From: JAKOWB01 sp038363005
GTDB lineage: Bacteria; Pseudomonadota; Alphaproteobacteria; Kiloniellales; JACOMY01
NCBI GenBank assembly: GCA_038363005.1
Contig: JBBQBI010000016.1
Span: forward strand, 42,220 to 106,219
Direction: 5' to 3'
Length of the DNA: 64,000 nucleotides
The notes under the pieces were generated by a model that was not told where the DNA came from, did no database searches, and saw nothing but the letters and a program-made list of their open reading frames with translations. Positions 1-8,543 of the stretch are shown here, piece by piece. Made by a program: the position numbers and the translations under genes. Positions within the stretch are counted from its first letter, which is position 1; every line of letters starts with the position of its first letter.

Positions 1-1318
1 CGCCGGCCTCTGCCAGGGCGGCGATGGTCATGCCGTTCCAATCGGCCAGCACCTTGTCGTCCCAGCCCGGCCAGATGCGCTTGGCCCGCGCGGTGCGCAG
101 CGTGCGTAGCGCGGTGCCGAGCCGCGCCTCGCGGTCGCGGCCGACCCGGGTGGCGAGGTCCGGCTGGTCGTCGCGACGGTTGAGGATCGTCGTGCCCTCG
201 AAGTTGCCGGCTGCGGTGACGCCGTAGGCGGCCTTGACCAGGGCCGCTTCGGCCGGCGGCAGCAGGGCGGCGATCTCGGCCGGGGTCCAGACGTAGAACT
301 TGCCCTCGTGGCCTTCGCTGTCGGCGTCGAAGGAGGCGGCGAAAGCCGGCACGAAGGGAGCTGCCGGGGCGCCGTTGGACGCAATGCCGGGGCCCTGCTC
401 GGCGGCGCGCATCTCGGCCAGCAGCCAGTCCACCGTCTCGCGCACGCGCAGCTCGAACAGCGGATCGCGCGAGACGCACCAGTCGGCCACCAGCAATGCC
501 AGGATCTGCGCGTTGTCGTAGAGCATCTTCTCGAAGTGCGGGACCAGCCAGATGGCATCGACGGTGTAACGCGCGTAGCCGCCGGCCAGGTGGTCGTAGA
601 TGCCGCCGCGGCTCATCTGCGCCAGGGTGTGGGTCACCGCCTGGCGATGCGCCTCGCGCCCGCTACGCCACCAGGCGCGCCAGAAGAAGTTGAGCAGCGG
701 CGCGTTGGGGAATTTCGGCGCGCCGCCGATGCCGCCCTCGACCGGATCGACCTCCTGCAGCAGGCGGTCGGCCACCTGGTCGAGGATCGCCGGTGTCACC
801 GCCTCGCCAGGGACCGAGCGGGCCCATGCGGCCAGCGCGTTCTGCAGCGCGGCAACGTTCTTCTGCACCTTGTCGGGGTCCTGCCGCCAGATACCGTCCA
901 GGCCCTCCAGCACCTCGCGGAAGCCGGGGCGGTTGAAGCGCGCTGTCGGCGGGAAATAGGTGCCGCCCCAGAAGGGCGCGCCGTCCGGTGTCAGGAACAT
1001 GGTGAGTGGCCAGCCGCCCTGTTCGCCCAGCAGCCCCAGGGCGTGCTGGTAGATGGCATCGAGGTCGGGGCGTTCTTCGCGGTCGACCTTGATGTTGATG
1101 TAGAGGCGATTCATCACCTCGGCGGTGGCCGGGTCCTCGAAGGACTCGTGCGCCATGACGTGGCACCAGTGGCAGGCGGCATAGCCGACCGACAGCAGGA
1201 TCGGCTTGCCGGCGGCCTTGGCAGCGGCTAGCGCGTCGGGACCCCAGGGCCACCAGTCGACCGGGTTGTCCTTGTGCTGCAGCAGGTAGGGGCTGGTCTC
1301 GGCGGCGAGCCTGTTCAT
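1..1318 (-). CDS. Thioredoxin-like DUF255 protein (YyaL/SSP411 family), 3' end cut by window
   Basis: About 439 residues are visible, running off the left edge of the window; the family is usually 650-700 residues, so the C-terminal third is missing. The N-terminus has the family hallmark [14 protein letters not shown] (residues 9-22) and a thioredoxin-like CHWC motif at residues 49-52. Further on come [13 protein letters not shown] and, near the edge, [10 protein letters not shown], which match the family's (alpha/alpha)6 glycosidase-like part. The ATG at 1318 is chosen because the conserved motif begins eight residues later. Proteins of this type fuse a thioredoxin fold to a glycosidase-like toroid, but their reaction is not established. 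The gene is divergent from the DUF6489 gene. Confidence 0.9.
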   Translation of the reverse strand, partial: MNRLAAETSPYLLQHKDNPVDWWPWGPDALAAAKAAGKPILLSVGYAACHWCHVMAHESFEDPATAEVMNRLYINIKVDREERPDLDAIYQHALGLLGEQGGWPLTMFLTPDGAPFWGGTYFPPTARFNRPGFREVLEGLDGIWRQDPDKVQKNVAALQNALAAWARSVPGEAVTPAILDQVADRLLQEVDPVEGGIGGAPKFPNAPLLNFFWRAWWRSGREAHRQAVTHTLAQMSRGGIYDHLAGGYARYTVDAIWLVPHFEKMLYDNAQILALLVADWCVSRDPLFELRVRETVDWLLAEMRAAEQGPGIASNGAPAAPFVPAFAASFDADSEGHEGKFYVWTPAEIAALLPPAEAALVKAAYGVTAAGNFEGTTILNRRDDQPDLATRVGRDREARLGTALRTLRTARAKRIWPGWDDKVLADWNGMTIAALAEAG

Positions 1319-1421
1319 CGGGGCGGGCGGGTCATGGCGGGGATTTCGTCACCTTGCGTGTTCGGCGGCCGATCCCCTTGTATAGTGGCACCTGATCCAC
1401 CGCCAGCAAGGGATGCGGGCC

Positions 1422-1676
1422 ATGAAGATCACCATGGATGTCGATTGCACGCCTGACGAGGCCCGCCGCTTCTTCGGCCTGCCCGACGTGGCGCCGATGC
1501 AGGAGGCGGTGATGGCCGAGGTGCAGAAGCGGGCGCTGGCGTCGCTGCAGGCGATGGAGCCGGAGACGCTGTTGAAGACCTGGATGCCAGCCGGCATCCA
1601 GGGCATGGAGCAGATGCAGAAGATGTTCTGGAACGCCCTGTCCGGCGGCGCCGGCGGCAAGAAGGGGAGCGACTAG
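1422..1676 (+). CDS. DUF6489 family protein
   Basis: A small acidic protein of 84 residues beginning MKITMDVDCTPDEARRFFG. I recognise it, from memory, as DUF6489, a short alphaproteobacterial family that begins with the same MKIT-(V/M)D(I/V)DCTPxEAR pattern. An alternative ATG three codons upstream (1413) is possible. No signal peptide or membrane segment is seen. The C-terminus is glycine and lysine rich (GGAGGKKGSD). The stop codon directly abuts the GTG start of the nitroreductase gene, so the two are probably translated together. Function is unknown. Confidence 0.85.
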   Translation: MKITMDVDCTPDEARRFFGLPDVAPMQEAVMAEVQKRALASLQAMEPETLLKTWMPAGIQGMEQMQKMFWNALSGGAGGKKGSD

Positions 1677-2237
1677 GTGGAGGTATTCGATGCGTTGCTG
1701 ACGCGGCAGTCCGTGTCGGCCAAGGATCTGGGTCTGCCGGTGCCGAACGCGGCCGAGCGCGAGAAGGCTTTCGCCGCGGCGCTGACCGCGCCGGACCACG
1801 GCGCCGTGCGGCCCTGGCGCTTCCTCACCGTCGAGGGCGAGGGGCTGCAGCGGCTGGGCGAGGTCTTCGCTCAGTCGGCCCGGCGCGCCGGTGACGACGA
1901 GGCCGAGGCTGACAAGGCGCGCGGCAAGGCGCTGCGCTCGCCGCTGCTGATCGTCTGCGCCGCCAAGGTCAACCCCGGGCATCCCAAGGTGCCGGTGATC
2001 GAGCAGGTGATCGCCGCCGGCTGCGCCACGCAGAACCTGCTGACCGCCTTTCACGCGCTGGGCTATGGCGCGGTGCTGGTAACCGGTGGCCGGGCCTATG
2101 ACGCCGGAGTGAAGGAAGCCCTGGGCCTGGGGCCGGACGACGCCATCGTTGGCTTCCTGCACGTCGGCACGCCGCAGCAGCCGCAGCGGCCGCGCAACCG
2201 CCCGCCGGTGGCGCACCACGTGCGCTCCTGGCCCTGA
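1677..2237 (+). CDS. Nitroreductase family protein (YdjA-like)
   Basis: 186 residues, the size of minimal single-domain FMN nitroreductases. Features seen: the N-terminal (T)RQSV pattern, the PDHGAVRPWRF segment typical of YdjA-type proteins (residues about 41-51), a GCATQNLLTAFHALGYGAV helix, and the C-terminal GFLHVGTP strand. These proteins bind FMN and use NAD(P)H, but the physiological substrate is not predictable. GTG start at 1677 immediately after the DUF6489 stop. Its TGA stop (2235-2237) overlaps a CTG codon in the mnmE frame, which matters for the mnmE start. Confidence 0.88.
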   Translation: MEVFDALLTRQSVSAKDLGLPVPNAAEREKAFAAALTAPDHGAVRPWRFLTVEGEGLQRLGEVFAQSARRAGDDEAEADKARGKALRSPLLIVCAAKVNPGHPKVPVIEQVIAAGCATQNLLTAFHALGYGAVLVTGGRAYDAGVKEALGLGPDDAIVGFLHVGTPQQPQRPRNRPPVAHHVRSWP

Positions 2238-3601
2238 GCCGCGAGTCCGCTCCGGGCGGTCGCGCGGCGCCGTCGCCGGCCGACACCATCTTCGCGCTCT
2301 CCACCGCGCCGGGCCGCGCCGCCGTGGCGGTGGTGCGCCTGGCCGGTCCGCGGGCCGGCCCGGGGCTGGCGGCGCTGCTCGGCGGCCGGTTGCCGGAGCC
2401 GCGGCGCGCGGCGCTGCGCAAGGTGCGGGATCCCGCCAGCGGCGAGCTGCTTGACGCGGCGCTGATCCTCTGGCTGCCGGGGCCGACCACCGAGACCGGC
2501 GAGGACATGGCCGAGCTGCAGCTGCATGGCGCGCCCAGCGTGGTTGCTGGCGTGCTGGCGGCGTTGGCGCGGCTGCCTGGCTTGCGGCTGGCGGAGCCTG
2601 GTGAATTCACCCGTCGCGCCTTTGACAACGGGCGTCTCGACCTCACCGCGGTCGAGGGTCTGGCTGACCTGATCGCCGCCGAGACGGTGCTGCAGCGGCG
2701 CCAGGCCCTGGCAGTGGCCGGTGGCGCCTTGAGCCGGCGGCTGGAGGCCTGGCGCGATGGTCTGGTGCGTGCCCTGGCGCGTCTCGAGGCGGCCATCGAC
2801 TTTCCTGACGAGGAGTTGCCGGCCGACCTTGCCGAGGAGAGCCGGCGCGCGCTGGTCAGCATTGGCGGCGAGATCGAGGAGGCCTTGGCTGGGGCCGGCC
2901 GGGGTGAGCGCTTGCGCCAGGGGCTGCGGGTCGTCCTGCTTGGCGCGCCTAACGTTGGCAAGTCGAGCTTGCTCAACGCCCTGGCTGGGCGTGAGGCCGC
3001 CATCGTGGCGTCCGCCCCGGGCACCACGCGCGACGTGGTGGAGGTGCAACTCGACCTGGAGGGGCTGCCGGTGACGCTGGTCGACACCGCCGGCTTGCGC
3101 GACGGCGCCCTGGATCAGGTGGAAATTGAGGGCATGCGTCGCAGCCGCCTGCAGGCAGAGGCCGCGGATTTGATCCTTTGTCTCTACGACCTGTCGTCTC
3201 CGGGCGGCGATGATCCACTACATATCGATATAGACAGAACGACCTGTCTTACCATTGGCACAAAGGCGGACTTGACTGTCCAGTCAAGCTTGGACGTGGA
3301 CCTTGTGGTCTCTTCGAGGACTGGCGCCGGCTTGGCGCTGCTGGAAGAACGCCTCGGCACGCTGCTCCGGGATCGGGTTTGGAGTGGCAACGGCAGTGCG
3401 CCGCTGGTCACTCGGGTGCGACAGCAGGCGGCCCTGGCGGAAGCATTGGACGCTCTGCGACGTGGCGGCGACGCCACGTCGGCGGAGCTGATCGCCGAGG
3501 ACCTGCGCCTGGCGTTGCGCGGTCTCGGCCGCGTCGCCGGGCGCGTTGACGTCGAGGAGCTGCTCGACCTGATCTTTCGCGACTTCTGTATCGGTAAGTG
3601 A
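2234..3601 (+). CDS. mnmE: tRNA modification GTPase MnmE, apparent non-ATG start
   Basis: With MnmG it installs the carboxymethylaminomethyl/aminomethyl group at U34 of certain tRNAs, using GTP, folate, FAD and glycine or ammonium. The G domain shows GAPNVGKSS (about residues 237-245), the TTRD switch and DTAG (284-287). The protein ends FCIGK, the family's catalytic C-terminal Cys motif. The first in-frame ATG/GTG/TTG is GTG 2324, but the conserved N-terminus DTIFALSTAPGRAA is encoded before it, at 2282-2323. Upstream there is no standard start codon. The CTG at 2234 overlaps the nitroreductase stop as CTGA, and starting there gives 455 residues, the normal length. The start is therefore an inference; gene identity is certain. 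Confidence 0.93.
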   Translation: MSRESAPGGRAAPSPADTIFALSTAPGRAAVAVVRLAGPRAGPGLAALLGGRLPEPRRAALRKVRDPASGELLDAALILWLPGPTTETGEDMAELQLHGAPSVVAGVLAALARLPGLRLAEPGEFTRRAFDNGRLDLTAVEGLADLIAAETVLQRRQALAVAGGALSRRLEAWRDGLVRALARLEAAIDFPDEELPADLAEESRRALVSIGGEIEEALAGAGRGERLRQGLRVVLLGAPNVGKSSLLNALAGREAAIVASAPGTTRDVVEVQLDLEGLPVTLVDTAGLRDGALDQVEIEGMRRSRLQAEAADLILCLYDLSSPGGDDPLHIDIDRTTCLTIGTKADLTVQSSLDVDLVVSSRTGAGLALLEERLGTLLRDRVWSGNGSAPLVTRVRQQAALAEALDALRRGGDATSAELIAEDLRLALRGLGRVAGRVDVEELLDLIFRDFCIGK

Positions 3602-3630
3602 AAATGCTGCGTTTAATGGGACTTAGCGCC

Positions 3631-3646
3631 TGTTTCACGTGAAACG
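3631..3646. other. parS-like ParB binding site 1 (intergenic)
   Basis: TGTTTCACGTGAAACG matches the well known chromosomal parS consensus TGTTTCACGTGAAACA at 15 of 16 positions. It lies between mnmE and mnmG and within 4 kb of parA and parB, the usual location for chromosomal centromere sites. ParB is expected to load here and spread, nucleating origin segregation and SMC recruitment. Confidence 0.85.
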
Positions 3647-3738
3647 CGGTCATTTGGTCAGATCTGGCCGTGGACGGCGGGGCTTCGTGCGGCTGGCGCC
3701 CTTTGACCGCCAACCCCGGGCTGCCCTATAGAAGCGCA

Positions 3739-5604
3739 ATGCGGGACACCTGGGACGTCATCGTGGTGGGCGGCGGCCATGCCGGCTGCGAAGCGGCGGC
3801 GGCGGCGGCGCGACTGGGTGCCCGCACGGCACTGCTGACGCACCGCGCTGACACCATCGGCGTGATGTCCTGCAACCCGGCCATCGGTGGCCTTGGCAAG
3901 GGCCACCTGGTGCGCGAGATCGATGCGCTCGATGGCCTCATGGGCCGCGTCGCCGACGCCGCCGGCATCCACTTCAAGCTGCTGAACCGCAGCAAGGGCC
4001 CGGCCGTCCGCGGCCCGCGGGCACAGGCCGACCGCAAGCTCTATCGCCTGGCCATGCAGGCCGCCCTGGCGGCACAGGCCAACCTGACCATCCTGGAGGG
4101 CAGCGCCGAGGAACTGCTGGTCGGGACGGACGGCCGCCTGGCCGGGCTGCTTACCGGGACCGGAGAGCGGCTCGGCGCCGCCGCCGTGGTGCTTACCACC
4201 GGCACCTTCCTCAACGGCCTGATCCATATTGGCGAGACGCGCACGCCGGCCGGCCGGGTGGGCGAGGCGCCGTCGCGCGGCCTGTCGCCGGCCCTGGCCC
4301 GCCTGGGCTTCGCGCTCGGGCGGCTGAAGACCGGCACGCCGCCGCGCCTGGACGGCCGCACGATCGACTGGGCCGGCCTGGAGCGACAGCAGGGCGACAA
4401 CCCGCCGGAGCCCTTTTCCAGCCTGACCGCGGCCATCGGCAACCCGCAGGTCGACTGCGGCATCACCCATACCGGCCCGGCGGCGCACGCGCTGATCCGC
4501 GCCAACCTGCACCGTGCGCCGCTCTACAGCGGCCAGATCGAGAGCGTGGGGCCGCGCTACTGCCCCTCGATCGAGGACAAGGTGGTGCGCTTCGCCGACA
4601 AGACGCACCACCAGATCTTCCTGGAGCCGGAAGGCCTGGACGACCCGACAGTCTATCCCAACGGCATCTCGACCTCGCTGCCGGCCGAGGTGCAGGCGGC
4701 GCTGCTGGCGACCATCCCGGGGCTGGAGCGGGCGATCATGCTGCGCCCCGGCTATGCCATCGAATACGACCACGTCGACCCGCGCGAGTTGACCCCTGCG
4801 CTGCAGGCGCGACGCTTGCCGGGCCTCTTCCTGGCCGGGCAGATCAACGGCACCACGGGTTACGAGGAGGCGGGGGGGCAGGGGCTGGTCGCCGGGCTGA
4901 ACGCCGCGCTGGTGGCTGGCGGCGGCGGCGCGACGGCGCTGTTCGACCGGGCCGAGTCCTATCTGGGCGTGATGCTCGACGACCTGACCACGCGCGGCGT
5001 GACCGAGCCCTATCGCATGTTCACCAGCCGCGCCGAGTATCGCCTGCGACTGCGCGCCGACAACGCCGACCAGCGGCTGACCGACCGTGGCCTGGCGCTG
5101 GGGTGCATCGGCCCGGCGCGCGCGGCGCAGTGGGAGGAGCGTCGAGCGGCGCTGGCGGCGGGCCGGGCCGGTCTGGCGGCACTGCAGGTCAGCCCCTCGG
5201 CTCTGGCGCAGGCCGGTTTCGTCGTGAAACAAGACGGCCGGCGCCGCGATGCCTTTGCCCTGCTCGCGCTGCCATCGGTCGGCTGGGAGGGCGTGCTGCG
5301 ACTCTGGCCGCAGCTGGCCGCGCTGCCGCCGGCGGTGCGCACGCAGCTGGAGATCGACGCCGCCTATACCGGCTACCTGGAGCGGCAGGACCTGGACATC
5401 GCTGCTTTCCGCCGGGACGAAGCTTTGGCCCTGCCGGACGATCTGCCGCTGGACAGCGTTGCTGGGCTTTCCGCCGAGGTGCGGCAGCTGCTGGCCAAGG
5501 CGCGCCCGGCGACCTTGGGGGCGGCGGGTCGAATCCCTGGCATGACCCCAGCCGCCTTGACCCTGCTGCTGCGCTTTGTGCGGCGTGACCCGCGGGCCGC
5601 TTGA
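3739..5604 (+). CDS. mnmG: tRNA uridine-5-carboxymethylaminomethyl enzyme MnmG (GidA)
   Basis: 621 residues, normal for the family. It is the FAD-dependent partner of MnmE in wobble-uridine modification. The FAD-binding GGGHAG motif is at residues 11-16 and [19 protein letters not shown] starts at residue 44. [10 protein letters not shown] and [17 protein letters not shown] are clearly present, as is the C-terminal helical region ending in [13 protein letters not shown]. The ATG at 3739 is chosen because [13 protein letters not shown] begins right at the conserved domain; an upstream extension to 3670 would add 23 unconserved residues and approach parS. The stop overlaps the rsmG start as TGATG. 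Confidence 0.97.
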   Translation: MRDTWDVIVVGGGHAGCEAAAAAARLGARTALLTHRADTIGVMSCNPAIGGLGKGHLVREIDALDGLMGRVADAAGIHFKLLNRSKGPAVRGPRAQADRKLYRLAMQAALAAQANLTILEGSAEELLVGTDGRLAGLLTGTGERLGAAAVVLTTGTFLNGLIHIGETRTPAGRVGEAPSRGLSPALARLGFALGRLKTGTPPRLDGRTIDWAGLERQQGDNPPEPFSSLTAAIGNPQVDCGITHTGPAAHALIRANLHRAPLYSGQIESVGPRYCPSIEDKVVRFADKTHHQIFLEPEGLDDPTVYPNGISTSLPAEVQAALLATIPGLERAIMLRPGYAIEYDHVDPRELTPALQARRLPGLFLAGQINGTTGYEEAGGQGLVAGLNAALVAGGGGATALFDRAESYLGVMLDDLTTRGVTEPYRMFTSRAEYRLRLRADNADQRLTDRGLALGCIGPARAAQWEERRAALAAGRAGLAALQVSPSALAQAGFVVKQDGRRRDAFALLALPSVGWEGVLRLWPQLAALPPAVRTQLEIDAAYTGYLERQDLDIAAFRRDEALALPDDLPLDSVAGLSAEVRQLLAKARPATLGAAGRIPGMTPAALTLLLRFVRRDPRAA

Positions 5605-6248
5605 TGCCGGGGTCGGGAGCGTCTGACCCGCGCAAGGTCCTGACTGAACTGGGCGTTTCACGTGAAACGCTGGAACGGCTGGAAACCTACGCCGGGCTGC
5701 TTGGCAAGTGGAACAAGGCGATCAACCTGGTGGGGCCGGACACGCTGCCCGACCTGTGGCGCCGCCATCTCCTCGACTCGGCGCAGCTGCTGCCGCTGCT
5801 GCCGCCGGTTCCGGCGGGTCGGCCGCGCCGCCTGGCCGACCTTGGCAGCGGGGCCGGCTTCCCCGGCCTGGTGCTAGCGATCCTCGGTGCCGGCGAGATC
5901 CACCTCGTCGAGAGCGACCAGCGCAAAGCCCAGTTCCTGCGGGAGGTTTCACGTGAAACGGCCGCTGGGGCGCAGGTGCATCAGGCAAGGATCGAGGAGT
6001 TATCCCCGCTTTGCGCGGATTGCGTCACGGCGCGCGCCCTTGCCCCGCTGGACCGGCTTCTCGACTATGCCGACCGACACTTGGCGCCGGGGGGCACGGC
6101 CCTGCTGCTGAAGGGACGCGGGGTCGCGGCGGAGTTGACCCAGGCGGCCCGGCGGTGGAGCATGGCCCTGGAGCACCACCCCAGCCGCAGCGACCCCGCC
6201 GGCACGATCCTGCGGATCGTCAACTTGGCTGCCGCCCCAAAGACTTAA
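5604..6248 (+). CDS. rsmG: 16S rRNA (guanine-527 N7)-methyltransferase RsmG
   Basis: 214 residues. It methylates G527 of 16S rRNA using SAM. Seen: KWNKAINLVGP near residue 35, WRRHLLDSAQLLPLL, the SAM-binding DLGSGAGFPGLVLAI, and LLLKGRG near the C-terminus. The ATG at 5604 overlaps the mnmG TGA. Unusually, two parS-like palindromes are embedded in the coding sequence, each encoding VSRET: once near residue 18 and again near residue 115. The sequence therefore carries both protein-coding and centromere information. Confidence 0.95.
   Translation: MPGSGASDPRKVLTELGVSRETLERLETYAGLLGKWNKAINLVGPDTLPDLWRRHLLDSAQLLPLLPPVPAGRPRRLADLGSGAGFPGLVLAILGAGEIHLVESDQRKAQFLREVSRETAAGAQVHQARIEELSPLCADCVTARALAPLDRLLDYADRHLAPGGTALLLKGRGVAAELTQAARRWSMALEHHPSRSDPAGTILRIVNLAAAPKT
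5654..5669. other. parS-like ParB binding site 2 (inside rsmG)
   Basis: CGTTTCACGTGAAACG is a perfect palindrome that differs from the parS consensus only at its two outermost bases. It lies in the rsmG reading frame as codons for V-S-R-E-T. Confidence 0.8.
5945..5960. other. parS-like ParB binding site 3 (inside rsmG)
   Basis: GGTTTCACGTGAAACG keeps the 14-base palindromic core GTTTCACGTGAAAC of parS. It again encodes V-S-R-E-T in rsmG, 291 bases after site 2. Confidence 0.8.
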
Positions 6249-6308
6249 GGTCCAGCCACCGGGCACTGGACAGAAGGCCAGGCGCGCGCCCGGCCGAAGG
6301 ATGGAGCG

Positions 6309-7148
6309 ATGGACCAGACAGCGTCCGAGACGATCCAGGAAGCCCCGCGGACGGTGGCGCCGGGCCCCGCGCCGGCCCGCATCCTCGCGGTGGCCAACCA
6401 GAAGGGCGGCGTCGGCAAGACCACCACGGCGGTCAACCTGGCCACGGCGCTGGCTGCCTGCGACAAGCGGGTGCTGGTCATCGACCTGGATCCCCAGGGC
6501 AATGCGACGACCGGCCTGGGCATTGGCCGGCCGGCGCTAAACCGCAGCATCTACGCCGCGCTGCTCGATGCGGCGCCGATCAGCGGCCTGGTGCTGCCGA
6601 CCGCCGTGCCGCGCCTGGCGCTGGTGCCGGCCACGGTCGATCTGGCCGGTGCCGAGGTGGAGCTGGTGGAGGACGAGCAGCGCCAGACCCGGCTGGCCGC
6701 GGCGTTGGCCCCGGTGCGCGGAGACTACGACTACATCCTGATCGATTGCCCGCCGTCGCTCGGCTTCCTCACGCTGAACGCCCTGGTGGCGGCCGATGCC
6801 GTGCTGGTCCCGCTGCAGGCGGAGTTTTACGCGCTCGAGGGGCTCAGCCACCTGCGCAGCACCATCGAGCGGGTGCGCCGCGCCTTCAATCCGGGCCTGG
6901 CGATCCAGGGCGTCGTGCTGACCATGGTGGATCGCCGCAACAAGCTGGCCGAGATGGTCGAGGCCGATGTGCGCAGCCACATGGGCGCCCTGGTCTACGA
7001 GACCATGATCCCGCGCAACGTGCGGGTCTCCGAGGCGCCGTCGCACGGCAAGCCGGTGCTGCTCTACGACCTGTCCTGCGCCGGCGCGCAGGCCTATCTG
7101 AAACTGGCCGGCGAGCTGCTGCGCCGGGAAGCGGCGAGGGCGGCCTGA
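6309..7148 (+). CDS. parA: Chromosome partitioning ATPase ParA
   Basis: 279 residues. A deviant Walker A motif KGGVGKTT lies at residues 32-39, followed by VIDLDPQGNATTGLG and the Walker B-like YILIDCPPSLGFLT. An N-terminal extension of about 24 residues precedes the domain. It lacks a DNA-binding HTH domain, so it is the short chromosomal (Soj/ParA) type. It forms nucleoid-bound ATP dimers that ParB-parS complexes follow during segregation. The start is supported by a purine-rich GAAGGATGGAG just upstream. The stop overlaps the parB ATG by one base (TGATG). Confidence 0.96.
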   Translation: MDQTASETIQEAPRTVAPGPAPARILAVANQKGGVGKTTTAVNLATALAACDKRVLVIDLDPQGNATTGLGIGRPALNRSIYAALLDAAPISGLVLPTAVPRLALVPATVDLAGAEVELVEDEQRQTRLAAALAPVRGDYDYILIDCPPSLGFLTLNALVAADAVLVPLQAEFYALEGLSHLRSTIERVRRAFNPGLAIQGVVLTMVDRRNKLAEMVEADVRSHMGALVYETMIPRNVRVSEAPSHGKPVLLYDLSCAGAQAYLKLAGELLRREAARAA

Positions 7149-8068
7149 TGGCAGAGACGACCAAGAGCGAGGGGCGGGGCAAGGCGCGCGGTCTCGGCCG
7201 TGGTCTGGCGGCGCTGTTCGGCGAGGAGCCGGGCGCCGGTGCGACCGCGGCTGGCACCACCAGTGGTGGCGGCGGCGGGCAGCGCCAGATCCCGGTCGAG
7301 CATCTGCACCCCAACCTGCAGCAGCCGCGCCACCACTACGACGAGGCGGCGCTGGAGGCCCTGACGGCCTCGATCCGCGAGCAGGGCATCCTGCAACCCT
7401 TGGTCGTGCGACCGCATCCGGAGCGCCCCGGGGAATTCCAGATCGTCGCTGGCGAGCGTCGCTGGCGCGCCGCGCAGCTGGCCCAGCTGGCCGAGCTGCC
7501 GGTGGTGGTCCGCGAACTCGATGACCGCCAGACGCTCGAGCTGGCCATCGTCGAGAACGTCCAGCGCGAAGACCTGACGCCGCTGGAAGAGGCCGAGGCT
7601 TACCAGCGCCTCACCGGCGAGTTCGGCTACAGCCAGGAACAGATCGCCAAGGCGGTGGGCAAGAGCCGCAGCCATATCGCCAACATGCAGCGCCTGCTGG
7701 CGCTGCCGCACCCGGTGAAACAGCTGATCACCGAGGGGCAGCTTTCCGCCGGCCACGGCCGCGCGCTGCTGATGGCGCCTAACCCGGCGCAGCTGGCGCG
7801 CGAGGCGGTCAGCGGCGGCTGGTCGGTGCGCGAGATGGAGCGCCGCGCCCAGCAGGCGGCGCAGAAGGCGCCGGGCAAGCCCAAGCTGCGCAAGGTCTCC
7901 GGCAAGGACGCCGACACCCAGGCCCTGGAACGCGACCTGACTTTGGCGGTCGGCATGAAGGTCAGCATCGACCACCAGGGCGGCGGCGGCGTGGTCGGCC
8001 TGCACTATCGCACCCTGGAGCAACTCGACGACCTGATCCTGCGCCTTCGGCACACGCCGGAGAAATAG
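7148..8068 (+). CDS. parB: Chromosome partitioning protein ParB
   Basis: 306 residues. The N-terminus has the RGLGRGLAALFGE motif that contacts ParA, followed by a low-complexity Ala/Gly/Thr linker. The CTPase/ParB-N domain has PRHHYDE, SIREQGILQPLVV, GERRWRA (box II) and ENVQREDLTPLEEA. Next come the helix-turn-helix YSQEQIAKAVGKSRSHIANMQRL and a C-terminal dimerisation domain ending LDDLILRL. It binds the three nearby parS sites and slides as a CTP-dependent clamp. It is translationally coupled to parA. Confidence 0.96.
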   Translation: MAETTKSEGRGKARGLGRGLAALFGEEPGAGATAAGTTSGGGGGQRQIPVEHLHPNLQQPRHHYDEAALEALTASIREQGILQPLVVRPHPERPGEFQIVAGERRWRAAQLAQLAELPVVVRELDDRQTLELAIVENVQREDLTPLEEAEAYQRLTGEFGYSQEQIAKAVGKSRSHIANMQRLLALPHPVKQLITEGQLSAGHGRALLMAPNPAQLAREAVSGGWSVREMERRAQQAAQKAPGKPKLRKVSGKDADTQALERDLTLAVGMKVSIDHQGGGGVVGLHYRTLEQLDDLILRLRHTPEK

Positions 8069-8543
8069 CGCACCACGTGCGCCAGCGCACGTTGTGCGCT
8101 TGTTGTGTGGCGGTGAGGGGGCCTTGCCTGACGTAGCGCGGCCGTCGGTCAGGCCCGGATTGAATCTGCTCCCATCTGCCGCCATCAAAGCTGGCTTGGC
8201 CATTCTTCTCGATGCAACCCCGGCCGGGGAGCCGGGGCCCATCCTGCGGCTTTCGCCGGCGGCGAGACTCCCAGCGTCCGCCCGGTCACGCCCATGGATC
8301 CCGGCTCGCGCTTCGCTTGGCCGGGATGACGATCAGGGCTTAGCCGGACGCCAGCGGACTTGTCCGGAGGGTCCAAGGATCCATGGTCCCGTGCGCCCCG
8401 CTTCTCCCTCCCTCAGCGAAGCTGAGCGAGAGTCGGGGAGGGGGTGACGACGGGGGAGCCGAGATGGTGCCACCCCAACCCTCCCCATACCTCGCACGGG
8501 AGTGGGGGTACTGCCGCGCAGGTTCGCAACAGTGTGCCGCCGT
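8069..8543. repeat. Gene-free 475-bp stretch with REP-like palindromes
   Basis: No credible gene lies here. The sequence is a string of short inverted repeats: a 12-base palindrome CCCCGGCCGGGG at 8218-8229; ATCCCGG...CCGGGAT arms at 8298-8304 and 8321-8327 in a context (GGATCCCGGCTCGCGCTTCG) like dispersed intergenic repeats of alphaproteobacteria; TCAGC-GAA-GCTGA at 8413-8425 nested between CCCTCC and GGGGAGG arms; and a further CCCTCCCC...GGGAGTGGGGG unit near 8480-8513. It separates convergent parB and holA, so some hairpins may also terminate transcription. Confidence 0.5.

Noticed and set aside
3658..5661. 667-codon minus-strand frame opposite mnmG
   Set aside because: It is a shadow of mnmG, low complexity and Arg/Gln/Ala rich.
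6011..7147. Extension of the parB frame back to 6011
   Set aside because: The frame is open through parA but the extension is repetitive Gly/Arg/Ala and antisense to no function; parB has a normal N-terminus at 7148.
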